A stretch of DNA of 64,000 bases from an uncultured Ruminococcus sp. (lineage in GTDB: Bacteria > Bacillota > Clostridia > Oscillospirales > Ruminococcaceae): contig CANQVA010000003.1 of the NCBI GenBank assembly GCA_947627175.1, positions 62,001-126,000 on the forward strand. Direction: 5' to 3'. The notes under the pieces are model-generated. The model made no database searches, was not told where the DNA came from, and saw only the letters and a program-made list of their open reading frames with translations. A program made the position numbers and the translations under genes. This document shows, piece after piece, positions 39,930 to 48,537 of this stretch; within the stretch, counting starts at the first letter, position 1; the number at the start of each line of letters is the position of its first letter.

Positions 39930-40796
39930 TTACCAGCCTGTATCGAAAGGAACAGTATCCGAATAATCCTGTGATTTGACGAGTTCCTGAATTTGCTGAC
40001 CGAGCATTTTCTGTTTAGCGGCGTAAACGTCTTTAGAACTGAGTTCATGGTTTGTATCGTCTGAAAGCGTCATACTCTTACTACCGATTTGTGAAGAAGT
40101 AACAGCGATAATTTTAATCATCTGTGCAAGTTGTCCGCCCGAATAAGCATGAACAACAGTATCCTTTGTTCCGGTAAATTCAGCAAGCATATCATCGTTT
40201 GCTTCTTTACCGATACCGAGTGCAGCTTTAAGACCGAATTTATACCAGCTGTTTTTCTGAAGTACTTCAAGTCCTGCCTTGTAATCGTCTGAAGGGTATC
40301 CGTCTGTCATAAGGAAAATAACAGGTGCAAATGACAGTGACGGAGAACTGAGGAAACTATTTCTTGACATTCTTATTGAAAGTTCCCTGAAAGCCTCTCC
40401 CATACTTGTAACGCCGTCTGCCCTTAGACGTGTCCATTCAAATTCCTCAATTGAAACAGGTTCGGAATACATCCACATTACACTGTTAGCAAAAGTAAGA
40501 ACAGCAACTTTAACGTCAGTATCGGCTTCACCTACACGGCGAATTTCAGGAATAAGTTCTTCCATAACGGTATTAAGTTCGCCCATTTTAGTTCCCTTCA
40601 TACTTCCTGATGTATCTATGAGGAAAAATATTACAAGGCTTTTTTTCGACACGCTTGTTGCACTAAGCGGGTCATCGTCGTCAAAGTCAAGCAAATTGTC
40701 GAAATCTTCGTCCATATTGCCTGCTGTTTTTAATTCATCGTTATTATTCATGTCTTTGCTCATAATTTGCATACTCCCTTTCATATTGATTGACAC
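39930..40796 (-). CDS. vWA-domain protein (TerY-like)
   Basis: MIDAS motif FFLIDTSGSMKGTKM...GVTSMGEAFREL...IFLMTDGYPSDDY. Confidence 0.9.
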   Translation of the reverse strand: MSINMKGSMQIMSKDMNNNDELKTAGNMDEDFDNLLDFDDDDPLSATSVSKKSLVIFFLIDTSGSMKGTKMGELNTVMEELIPEIRRVGEADTDVKVAVLTFANSVMWMYSEPVSIEEFEWTRLRADGVTSMGEAFRELSIRMSRNSFLSSPSLSFAPVIFLMTDGYPSDDYKAGLEVLQKNSWYKFGLKAALGIGKEANDDMLAEFTGTKDTVVHAYSGGQLAQMIKIIAVTSSQIGSKSMTLSDDTNHELSSKDVYAAKQKMLGQQIQELVKSQDYSDTVPFDTGW

Positions 40797-40829
40797 CTGA
40801 AATTATATAGCGTCAACATCGTTTACGGC

Positions 40830-42173
40830 TTAAACGTGTGCATTTACTCCTCCGAAGTCTATTTCAAGACCTTTCCAAAGAGGGAATCCCTTTCCGGGAG
40901 CTATATCATAGAAAATACCATCGGGCATTTTTACACGCCATACTTTTTCTGAACTGTTCTTTATTCCGAGCATACCCGGCTTTAGTTTGTTTTCAACAAG
41001 TTCGCCTGCAACTTTTCGGAAATCATCTGACTTAGGGTCTATTTCACATTCATAAAATCTGCTTCCCACATAAAGCGGTATACGATAATCACGGTTACTG
41101 AAAGCAAGACTTGCATATTCCGCACCGCATTTCGGGCATCTGTATGAAGTTTCATTTACTTTTTCAAACATTGATGTAAAATTCGTTCTTCCGCACGTAC
41201 AAACAATAATTTCAGAACGCAGTCTTATAAAGAGTTTCTGCCATTCGTTTTCGATAATACGCTTGTTAGGTTCTCTTATACCCGTTGTGAAAGAACGTAT
41301 AAATGCCTCACGTACATATGATGGATATATTCTCCAGAATTTTATTACATTATCATGAATACCCCTTACAGGACGATTTGAAGTGTCGTCAGGGTCATAA
41401 ACGAAAACTGCCTGCTGTCCGTAATGTTTAAGTTCAGATGTTTCTGTAAGACATACATCTTTTACAACTTTTTCGCCCTCCATAGGGTCTCCTCTGAAAA
41501 GGAGTTTGAAAAGAACGACTGCAAGTGAATATTTATCTGTCTGAACGTTTGGTTTTGCAATACCTCTTACGACTTCAGGAGCCATATATCCCGGTTTACC
41601 GCCTATTCCGAAATTGCTTCCGTCAGGAGCGATATTATCACAGTCACAAACGAGAATATCACCCGTATTTACATTGATAAAGAAACCGCCGTCATTCAAA
41701 TCCTGATAACTCTTTCCTGCTCTGTGGAGCTGTCTGAAAGCGTTTACAATATTTATTACAGCTGTAACCATTGCATAAAGGCTTGAAAACTGAACTGAAA
41801 CTTTTGTTGCACGTCCTGTAAGGTCGTCAATATCAAGTCTATATGTATTGAGAATGTCAACAAAAGAATCATAACCCTGCGGTCTCAAATCCATTATGTA
41901 ACCGAAAGTTCCCGCACTGTTTTCCTTTGTGAGATACTTAGGCCAAAGAAATTTTTCACTTGGTGCACCGTCTTTTATATTGTTTGCAATATTCTTACGG
42001 AAAGCCTTTGCGTTTTTTATCTTGTCAATATCATACCATTTCAAAGCATAATCTATACCGTTAAAATCAACGAGATAAACAATACCCTGTCCGCCGCTGC
42101 CGAGTATTTTCTTTACAGTTGCAGAACCGCCGTATTCCATTTCAATCTGTTCGCCGATTTTAAGTTCTACCAT
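40830..42173 (-). CDS. Protein kinase-fold protein with C-terminal zinc ribbon and FHA-like beta domain
   Basis: GSGGQGIVY; YALKWY; HRAGKSYQDLNDGGFFIN; GYMAPEVV; CTCGRTNF...YRCPKCG; C-term GIKNSSEKVWRVKMPDG...GLEIDFGG. Confidence 0.85.
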   Translation of the reverse strand: MVELKIGEQIEMEYGGSATVKKILGSGGQGIVYLVDFNGIDYALKWYDIDKIKNAKAFRKNIANNIKDGAPSEKFLWPKYLTKENSAGTFGYIMDLRPQGYDSFVDILNTYRLDIDDLTGRATKVSVQFSSLYAMVTAVINIVNAFRQLHRAGKSYQDLNDGGFFINVNTGDILVCDCDNIAPDGSNFGIGGKPGYMAPEVVRGIAKPNVQTDKYSLAVVLFKLLFRGDPMEGEKVVKDVCLTETSELKHYGQQAVFVYDPDDTSNRPVRGIHDNVIKFWRIYPSYVREAFIRSFTTGIREPNKRIIENEWQKLFIRLRSEIIVCTCGRTNFTSMFEKVNETSYRCPKCGAEYASLAFSNRDYRIPLYVGSRFYECEIDPKSDDFRKVAGELVENKLKPGMLGIKNSSEKVWRVKMPDGIFYDIAPGKGFPLWKGLEIDFGGVNAHV

Positions 42174-42219
42174 TTAATATCATTCCCTTCTGAATTTAAT
42201 TTTATTTGATTTTTATTTA

Positions 42220-43287
42220 TTATTTGCCAAAAGGAGTTCCCTTGGCAACCGTTTCAACTTCAATGCCGTTGTCAAGACAATAGCGGTGAACATATGAATT
42301 TTCATAACAATGTACTGTAAGAGAAGTACAATATGAAAATGCACCCTCTTCTATAAACTTTACATTTTCTGAAAGATTTAATTTGCGTAGCTTTTCACAG
42401 CCTGAAAACGCTCCCGCACCTATACTGCTTACAGTTGACGGAACGTCTATTATTTCAAGGCTATGACAGAATGAAAAAGTATTATCTTCAATTTGAAGTA
42501 CACCTTCCGGAATTTTTACCATAGTCAGCTTTCCACACTGGCTGAATGCACCTTGTTTAAGTATTTTCAGAGATTCAGGCAATTCAATGCCTTTAAGTCT
42601 TTTACATTCAGAAAAAGCATATTCACCTATTGTAACAAGAGTTGAAGGCAATTCAATTGTTTTCATAAAACCGAAACCGTCAAAAGCAAAACTGTCAAGT
42701 TTTGTATATCCCTCCGGAATTTTAACAGCACCTTTAAGTCTGTATTTTGCTGCGTCCGCAGGTCTGAAAACTTTCATATTCAGTTCAAACGGCACAGGCG
42801 GTTTTCCTTTATTTTTTTCGGCTGAATCCGCATTTGATGTTTTTTCCGTTTCCGCATCTGTTTTCTTAACTTCTGTCAGTTTTGAAACGTACTCCCAGCC
42901 AAGCATATATGTAAAACAAACTATTACAAATTCAGCCGCATTTTCTGAAAGAAACATTTCTGAAACCATAAATTCCTTTGCTTTCATAATTGCTATTTTC
43001 TGCTGTTCACTTTCTCTGAGCATATTTGAAAGTACTCCGGCTTGAAGCATATTTTTAAGAAGTCGGCGTTCTTTTTCGTACTCGGGAATAAAGTCATTGA
43101 GCAATGAAATAAACTTATTTGTATCCTGCTTAATGTCATCTCCATATTGTTCCATCATTGATTTCAAGGCACGTTTTATTTCAATAGTATTTTCAAATCC
43201 GGCAACATTACGTTGAACAGGAGTTCCGCATTTCAGGCACACTTCTGCGGTAGGGCTAAGTTCGTTTCGGCATCTCTCACATAGCAT
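42220..43287 (-). CDS. Zinc-ribbon plus BspA-type leucine-rich-repeat (LRR_5) protein
   Basis: MLCERCRNELSPTAEVCLKCGTPV then IELPSTLVTIGEYAFSECKRLKGIELPESLKILKQGAFSQCGKL repeats; no signal peptide. Confidence 0.85.
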   Translation of the reverse strand: MLCERCRNELSPTAEVCLKCGTPVQRNVAGFENTIEIKRALKSMMEQYGDDIKQDTNKFISLLNDFIPEYEKERRLLKNMLQAGVLSNMLRESEQQKIAIMKAKEFMVSEMFLSENAAEFVIVCFTYMLGWEYVSKLTEVKKTDAETEKTSNADSAEKNKGKPPVPFELNMKVFRPADAAKYRLKGAVKIPEGYTKLDSFAFDGFGFMKTIELPSTLVTIGEYAFSECKRLKGIELPESLKILKQGAFSQCGKLTMVKIPEGVLQIEDNTFSFCHSLEIIDVPSTVSSIGAGAFSGCEKLRKLNLSENVKFIEEGAFSYCTSLTVHCYENSYVHRYCLDNGIEVETVAKGTPFGK

Positions 43288-43450
43288 AGTAAATTCTGCT
43301 ACTCAAAATATGGACTAATATTATATATCCATATGAGAAAATTCCCGTACAGCCTACGGTATATTTACAGATACATTTTATATATACTGTAAATTTCTCA
43401 GGTAGCTTTCTCCTTTCGTTTATAATTATATTTTAATTTTTTGTCAATTA
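43288..43450 (-). promoter_or_regulatory. Promoter plus potentially structured 5' leader of the LRR-kinase-vWA-PP2C operon
   Basis: TTGACA-N17-TATAAA then GAGAAA [ATTTACAG..CTGTAAAT][CCGTA-GGCTG-TACGG] TTTTCTC and ATATGGA..TCCATAT. Confidence 0.5.
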
Positions 43451-43946
43451 CCATTGGCAAAATGGTTTTATTCAACTGTCGAAATATATGTTTTATAATT
43501 CGGACAATCTGTTAATATTTTTATCTGTATTTATTTTTATTCAATAATTTAATCTTATAATATATCTTTAATTTAATATAAACCCACAATAAACTCATTC
43601 TATATTACAATATCGTCCATTATTGAAGTATATCATGTATTTATAAAAAAGTCAAGAGATAATATAAATTTTACTCATTTTTTTTATATTTCTCACAAAA
43701 AAAATGCCTGAAGTCTATGCACTTCATAGAGAAGAAGTAAATATTTTAGTATTTCCAACAAATGTTGATATATTATCAATGTCTTACAAAAATCAAAAAT
43801 TATACAGATGTTACAATTATTTATTAAAAATTCAGCAATTTTCGCCTTGAAATTTAAATATATATGTGTTATAATTAAAGCGGTGAATAGTGCCGTGAAA
43901 TATTTTTTTGTAAAATGAAAAACAATAAAGGAGGTTTATACCTATA

Positions 43947-44981
43947 ATGAAAAAAAATACACGGAAAATTCTGAGTGCTATAACACTCGGAGCATTAACA
44001 ATGTCATTTGCTTTTACAGGAGGCTGTGGAAAAAAAGATGATGAAACATATGTTGCAGTAATCGTCAAAAGCCAAAGCCAATACTGGGCAACTGCAAAAA
44101 AAGGCGTTGAAGATGCAGGAAATGAAATGGACATCAAGGTAACATATGACGCAGGAGAAAAAGAAGATGTTGCAGTACAGCTTGATTATGTAAACAATGC
44201 AATTAAAAATAATGCAGATGCCATTGTTATCGCCCCCGTAGAAGATACGGACGAACTTGCTAAAGCTCTTGAAAATGCACGTCTTAACAACATTCCTGTT
44301 ATTACGATTGATACGGAAATGAGAGAAGAAGCTCGTGATTCATGCATAAGTACAAACAATTCATATGCAGGAGCTATTGCGGCACGTAAAGCCTATGAAA
44401 TGCTCGGCGGTAAAGGAAATGTCGGAATAATAACACAACAGCCAAATTCTCCGCTTGCTATACAAAGAGGAGGCGGTTTTGAAGAACAAGTTCAGGAATA
44501 TCAGAACGCTTCAGGAGCAGATGCAGCAGATGACGGCGAAAACACATCATCAGAATTTAATATAGTTGCAAAGGAAAGCGGTGAAGGCGACCTTCAACTT
44601 ACAATGGAAGCAACAGAAAAACTTTTAGACGAACACCCCGAAGTTAATTTTATTTTTACGACAAGTCAGACAGCAACAAGAGGTGTATGCCGTGTTATAG
44701 ATGAAAAAGGTTTAGCTGATTCAGTTGATATTATCGGTTTTGACAACTTCGACGCAAAAGACGATTGCAAGAGTTCAGACGAATATATGGAAAGCGGTGT
44801 ACTTGACGGATTTATTTTACAGAATCCTTATGCTATGGCTTATCTCAGTGTAAGATATGCAAGAAATCTTGTAGATGGTGAAAGCATAGCTTCCGCAATT
44901 GATACCGGTGCTACTCTTGTTACAAAGGACAATATAAATGACAGCGATATACAGCTTATCATGTACCCGGACAAATATTAA
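43947..44981 (+). CDS. Sugar-binding lipoprotein (periplasmic-binding-protein-like, ribose/LacI fold)
   Basis: Lipobox FTGGCG; YVAVIVKSQSQYWATAKKGVEDAGNEM...ADAIVIAPVEDTDELAKAL...DIIGFDNFD; AAAGGAGG upstream. Confidence 0.88.
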   Translation: MKKNTRKILSAITLGALTMSFAFTGGCGKKDDETYVAVIVKSQSQYWATAKKGVEDAGNEMDIKVTYDAGEKEDVAVQLDYVNNAIKNNADAIVIAPVEDTDELAKALENARLNNIPVITIDTEMREEARDSCISTNNSYAGAIAARKAYEMLGGKGNVGIITQQPNSPLAIQRGGGFEEQVQEYQNASGADAADDGENTSSEFNIVAKESGEGDLQLTMEATEKLLDEHPEVNFIFTTSQTATRGVCRVIDEKGLADSVDIIGFDNFDAKDDCKSSDEYMESGVLDGFILQNPYAMAYLSVRYARNLVDGESIASAIDTGATLVTKDNINDSDIQLIMYPDKY

Positions 44982-44995
44982 CGGAGGACTAAAAA

Positions 44996-46192
44996 ATGAC
45001 TACTAATAACAATTATTCAAGAAGTAAAAGAAATTTTACAATAACTGCAATAATGCTGTTCGTGATTATGGCTATAAATATGGCGAACAGTACTATCGTA
45101 TTTCTTAACGGTCGAAGAATATATGACCAAAATATGGACTCATTCCAACGAATGTCAACAATATCCGAGCAGGTTCTCAGTGTAAACAGAGAAGTTCTCA
45201 TGATTGTATCAGGTGCAGGAAATCCTATGTCAAATGTAGGTAATATTCACAACTCTTTCGATATTATCAGGGCTAATATGGCGGAATACGAAAAAATTGA
45301 CCATTCAGACATGGAAAAAAGAAGATATAATCACGCTAAAACCCTTGTTGAATCGTATGACAACAAACTGCTTTCTCTTGAAAATTCTTTCTCAAGTCTT
45401 AACAGTGAACAAATGAAAGATATTTATCTTCAGGAAATTCACCCAACACAGACAGCCGCCGTTGAAATGCTTATGGCTACACTTGAAATAGGAAAAAACG
45501 ACGCTGAAAAAAGAACAAGTTCAAGTTCAGTTCTTTTCGGTGCAGGATTTATTTTCCTTGTAGTTGTACTTATATTAGGTGAAATAATCATTGCATCACT
45601 TGCAAAGTCAACAAAGAGAAGAATGTTACAGCTTGAAATGCAGGAACGTCAGATTGCAGCAGCAGGACGTAAACTTGAAAGTTCAAACAAGAAGATGTAC
45701 GATATAGCACTTACAAACATTCTTACAGGAATGAAAAACCGTTACGCACTTGAAAATGACCTTGCCGACAGACTTGAAACAGACCAATTTAATATAGGCG
45801 TTTTTGATGTTGACAATTTCCGTCTGATTAACGATACATACGGTTATGAGTTCGGCGACGAATTTCTTGCCGCTCTCGGTGAAACACTCCTTGAAGAATT
45901 TAAAGATGTTGCTACTATCTACAATATAACAAGTAATGAATTTTGCTTTGTATTCAACGATGATGTGCCCGACAGTCAGATACAGAGAATTGCCGACAGA
46001 ATACGTGCGGCAATGTCAAGCCCTGTTACAATTGAGAGTATAATGGTTCAGTGTACGGCATCAGGAAGTATTTATCACTATTTGCCAAATGACAGTCTGA
46101 ATGTAAGTTCACTGCTTATCAAAATGGACACAGTTATGCACAATGTAAAGAGAAACGGCGGAAATGCCGTTTACGTCGTAAACAGTCTTTAA
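44996..46192 (+). CDS. Membrane sensor protein with degenerate GGDEF domain
   Basis: Two TM segments, then LTNILTGMKNRYALENDLADRL...GVFDVDNFRLINDTYGYEFGDEFL; signature position reads TSNEF instead of GGDEF. Confidence 0.85.
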   Translation: MTTNNNYSRSKRNFTITAIMLFVIMAINMANSTIVFLNGRRIYDQNMDSFQRMSTISEQVLSVNREVLMIVSGAGNPMSNVGNIHNSFDIIRANMAEYEKIDHSDMEKRRYNHAKTLVESYDNKLLSLENSFSSLNSEQMKDIYLQEIHPTQTAAVEMLMATLEIGKNDAEKRTSSSSVLFGAGFIFLVVVLILGEIIIASLAKSTKRRMLQLEMQERQIAAAGRKLESSNKKMYDIALTNILTGMKNRYALENDLADRLETDQFNIGVFDVDNFRLINDTYGYEFGDEFLAALGETLLEEFKDVATIYNITSNEFCFVFNDDVPDSQIQRIADRIRAAMSSPVTIESIMVQCTASGSIYHYLPNDSLNVSSLLIKMDTVMHNVKRNGGNAVYVVNSL

Positions 46193-46200
46193 AAATAATT

Positions 46201-46229
46201 CGGGTATGCCTTTATAATCGGCATACCCG
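46201..46229. terminator. Bidirectional intrinsic terminator
   Basis: CGGGTATGCC...GGCATACCCG + ATTTTTT. Confidence 0.85.
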
Positions 46230-46235
46230 TATTTT

Positions 46236-46829
46236 TTATTTCTGTGTTCTTGCTCTTATATATGATTCAAGATAATCAACAGTTTTTTCAATGCCAAGAC
46301 GACTGCTGTTTATACAGAGGTCATAAAGCCTTGAATCACCCCAATGACCTGAACAGTGATAATTATGATAGCGTTTTCTTTTTTTGTCCTTTTTGTTTAT
46401 AAAGTCCTTTGCATCTTCTTCCGAAAGTTCATATATTTCCATGACACGCTTTATTTTTGCGTCCATATCGGCAAGAATAAACAGTGAAACAAGTGCGGGA
46501 TTGTTTTTCAACTTTGTTTCGGAACATCTTCCCACCACAACAAAAGACTCTCCGCTTTCTGATTTTTCTTTCAGGAAATCAAACTGCATTTCGGCAATAT
46601 TGTCCTCTATTGAATTGCTGTACCCTCTTACACGCCTTGAAATAATTCTTTTTTTCGGATTTTCATTATACTTTTCAATTTCTTCAGGAGTAAGACCTGT
46701 TTTATCTGCAATTTCTGTAATAAGATGTCTGTCATAAATCGGTATGCCGAATCTTTCCGCAAGAGTTTCCGCTATTACACGCCCACCGCTTCCAAATTCA
46801 CGTCCGACTGAAATAATAAGCTGTTCCAT
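46236..46829 (-). CDS. Cytidylate kinase-like family protein
   Basis: MEQLIISVGREFGSGGRVIAETLAERFGIPIYDRHLI. Confidence 0.88.
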   Translation of the reverse strand: MEQLIISVGREFGSGGRVIAETLAERFGIPIYDRHLITEIADKTGLTPEEIEKYNENPKKRIISRRVRGYSNSIEDNIAEMQFDFLKEKSESGESFVVVGRCSETKLKNNPALVSLFILADMDAKIKRVMEIYELSEEDAKDFINKKDKKRKRYHNYHCSGHWGDSRLYDLCINSSRLGIEKTVDYLESYIRARTQK

Positions 46830-46848
46830 TGTTTTTTCCTCCCGATTA

Positions 46849-48201
46849 TTATAAGTATCTCATGAAAATATACGCCGTTGAAATTGCAAGCACTATAAGC
46901 GTTGCCGGAGCAAGCTTTTTACAATACTTTCCCCAGCCTATGGGATAACCATTTTTTGCCGCAACAGATGTGCCTACAACATTAGCAGATGCACCTATAG
47001 GTGTAGCACTTCCGCCTATATCAGTACCGATTGAAAGAGTCCATGCAAGAGTAGGCAATGCTACTCCCGATGCTTCTGCAAGGCTCTGTATAACGGGAAC
47101 CATTGTAGCCGCAAACGGTATATTATCAACAAATGCACTTGCAAGTGCCGACACCCAGAGAATAATAGCTATCATAAGCATAGCATTTCCTCCGCTGATA
47201 TTTTCAATGAATTTAGCAATAAGTTCAAGTATGCCTGTTTCTTCAAGTCCGCCTACAACAATAAACAGACCTATAAAGAAAAGAAGTGTTTTATAGTCAA
47301 CTTTTTTAAGAAGTTCAAGTGCATCCTTTGCAAAAGCTATGAGTGTAACTATTGCAATGAAAAGCCCTATTGTTGCTACTGTAAAGTGAGTAGTTGAATG
47401 AGTAATAAGCAGTACAACCGCACAGCCGAAAATCACACTGCTTACTATAAAGTCACGCTTGCTTGTTATAGCCTCATCAGGCTTAGGGAATTTTGACATA
47501 TCAATTTTTTCACTGCTGTCAGAAACAAGTTCCTTTCTGAAAACAATGTAAAAGAAAATTACTGAAACAACAAGCGAAATACCTGCCACAAGTCCCGTAT
47601 TTGTAAGAAAATCACTGAAAGAATAGCCGAGCGATGTACCTACAATAATATTCGGCGGGTCTCCGCACATAGTAGCTGAACCGCCTAAATTCGCACAAAA
47701 AATCTCTGAAAGAATCATCGGAACGGGATTGAATTTAAGAAGTTGTGATAATTCGATAGTTACCGCCGCAAGGAACATAATAACTGTTATACTATCAATA
47801 AACATTGAAAGTACTGCTGACATAATCATAAATGTAATGAAAACGGGAATTGTCCTGCACTTTACAAGAAAAGCTATTTTCATACAAAGCCATCGGAAAA
47901 AACCTGCTTTAGCCATTCCCTCTACCATTACCATCATACCGGCAATAAAAATAATTGTTGCCCAGTTGATACCCTTGCTTTCGCTTTCCGTAACCTGATA
48001 CCAAAATTCTTTAGTAGCAAAACCCTTAATTGCAAGAGTATTCCATATTGCTTTACCGCTTTTCAGACATATTCCGAATACTACAATAAGTGTAAGTATT
48101 CCGCTTCCAAGCGTTACATAGTGCCGTTCTATCTTGTCCATGACGATTAGTACAAACATAGCTACAAAGATAATAACGGCAAAAATTTGTGCTGCTGCCA
48201 T
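46849..48201 (-). CDS. SLC13/ArsB/NhaD (IT superfamily) permease
   Basis: Multi-TM; LGGSATMCGDPPNIIVGTSLGYSF and SIGTDIGGSATPIGASANVVGTS repeats. Confidence 0.88.
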   Translation of the reverse strand: MAAAQIFAVIIFVAMFVLIVMDKIERHYVTLGSGILTLIVVFGICLKSGKAIWNTLAIKGFATKEFWYQVTESESKGINWATIIFIAGMMVMVEGMAKAGFFRWLCMKIAFLVKCRTIPVFITFMIMSAVLSMFIDSITVIMFLAAVTIELSQLLKFNPVPMILSEIFCANLGGSATMCGDPPNIIVGTSLGYSFSDFLTNTGLVAGISLVVSVIFFYIVFRKELVSDSSEKIDMSKFPKPDEAITSKRDFIVSSVIFGCAVVLLITHSTTHFTVATIGLFIAIVTLIAFAKDALELLKKVDYKTLLFFIGLFIVVGGLEETGILELIAKFIENISGGNAMLMIAIILWVSALASAFVDNIPFAATMVPVIQSLAEASGVALPTLAWTLSIGTDIGGSATPIGASANVVGTSVAAKNGYPIGWGKYCKKLAPATLIVLAISTAYIFMRYL

Positions 48202-48332
48202 AATCTGCCTCCTATATTATAATAATAATCTATTTGAAATTATAGCATATCACACAAATTTTTTCAATAAAATTTTCCTTTTTCTGCATTTTGGAGATTT
48301 TTTTTATCATTTTCAGAATGTTTATAGTAAAA

Positions 48333-48358
48333 AATGCACGGTATAAGCCGTACATTTT
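48333..48358 (-). terminator. Intrinsic terminator after rtcB and its downstream small ORF
   Basis: Minus strand AAATGTACGGCTTATACCGTGCATTTTTT. Confidence 0.65.
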
Positions 48359-48374
48359 CTTAATTATTTAATTA

Positions 48375-48536
48375 TTAAAATATATATTTTTCGGGGTGCT
48401 TTTCTTTTCGGGAGTATTTTTTATTTTTCTCTGCAACTCTTGTTACAGGATTAAGTCCCGACCAGTCACGGCGTTTCTTGGCATCAATTTTTTTCTTTTC
48501 TTTTTTGCTCATCTTTTCATAGGGTACAAAATTCAT
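48375..48536 (-). CDS. Small basic protein (53 aa) coupled to rtcB
   Basis: MNFVPYEKMSKKEKKKIDAKKRRDWSGLNPVTRVAEKNKKYSRKEKHPEKYIF*; start lies 1 nt after the rtcB stop; below the ORF-track size cutoff. Confidence 0.7.
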   Translation of the reverse strand: MNFVPYEKMSKKEKKKIDAKKRRDWSGLNPVTRVAEKNKKYSRKEKHPEKYIF

Positions 48537-48537
48537 A

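Noticed and set aside
42587-43045. 152-aa plus-strand ORF opposite the LRR protein
   Set aside because: Opposite strand carries clear LRR_5 repeats; no SD or recognised domain for the plus ORF.
37389-43287. Tellurite-resistance (ter) operon call
   Set aside because: Only the kinase/vWA/PP2C triad type is present; no TerD, TerC, TerZ or TelA homologue recognised, so a tellurite phenotype is not claimed.
43288-43425. Leader interpreted as a c-di-GMP (GEMM) or TPP riboswitch because of GGTAGC/CTGAGA-like strings
   Set aside because: Core consensus elements of either class (for example GGCAAACC...GGACGCAAAGC, or CTGAGA...ACCTGAUCUGG) are missing; only an unnamed structured leader is supportable.
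43709-43855. 48-codon plus-strand ORF MPEVYALHREEVNILVFPTNVD...
   Set aside because: No SD and sits in an AT-rich intergenic region; no support beyond an open frame.
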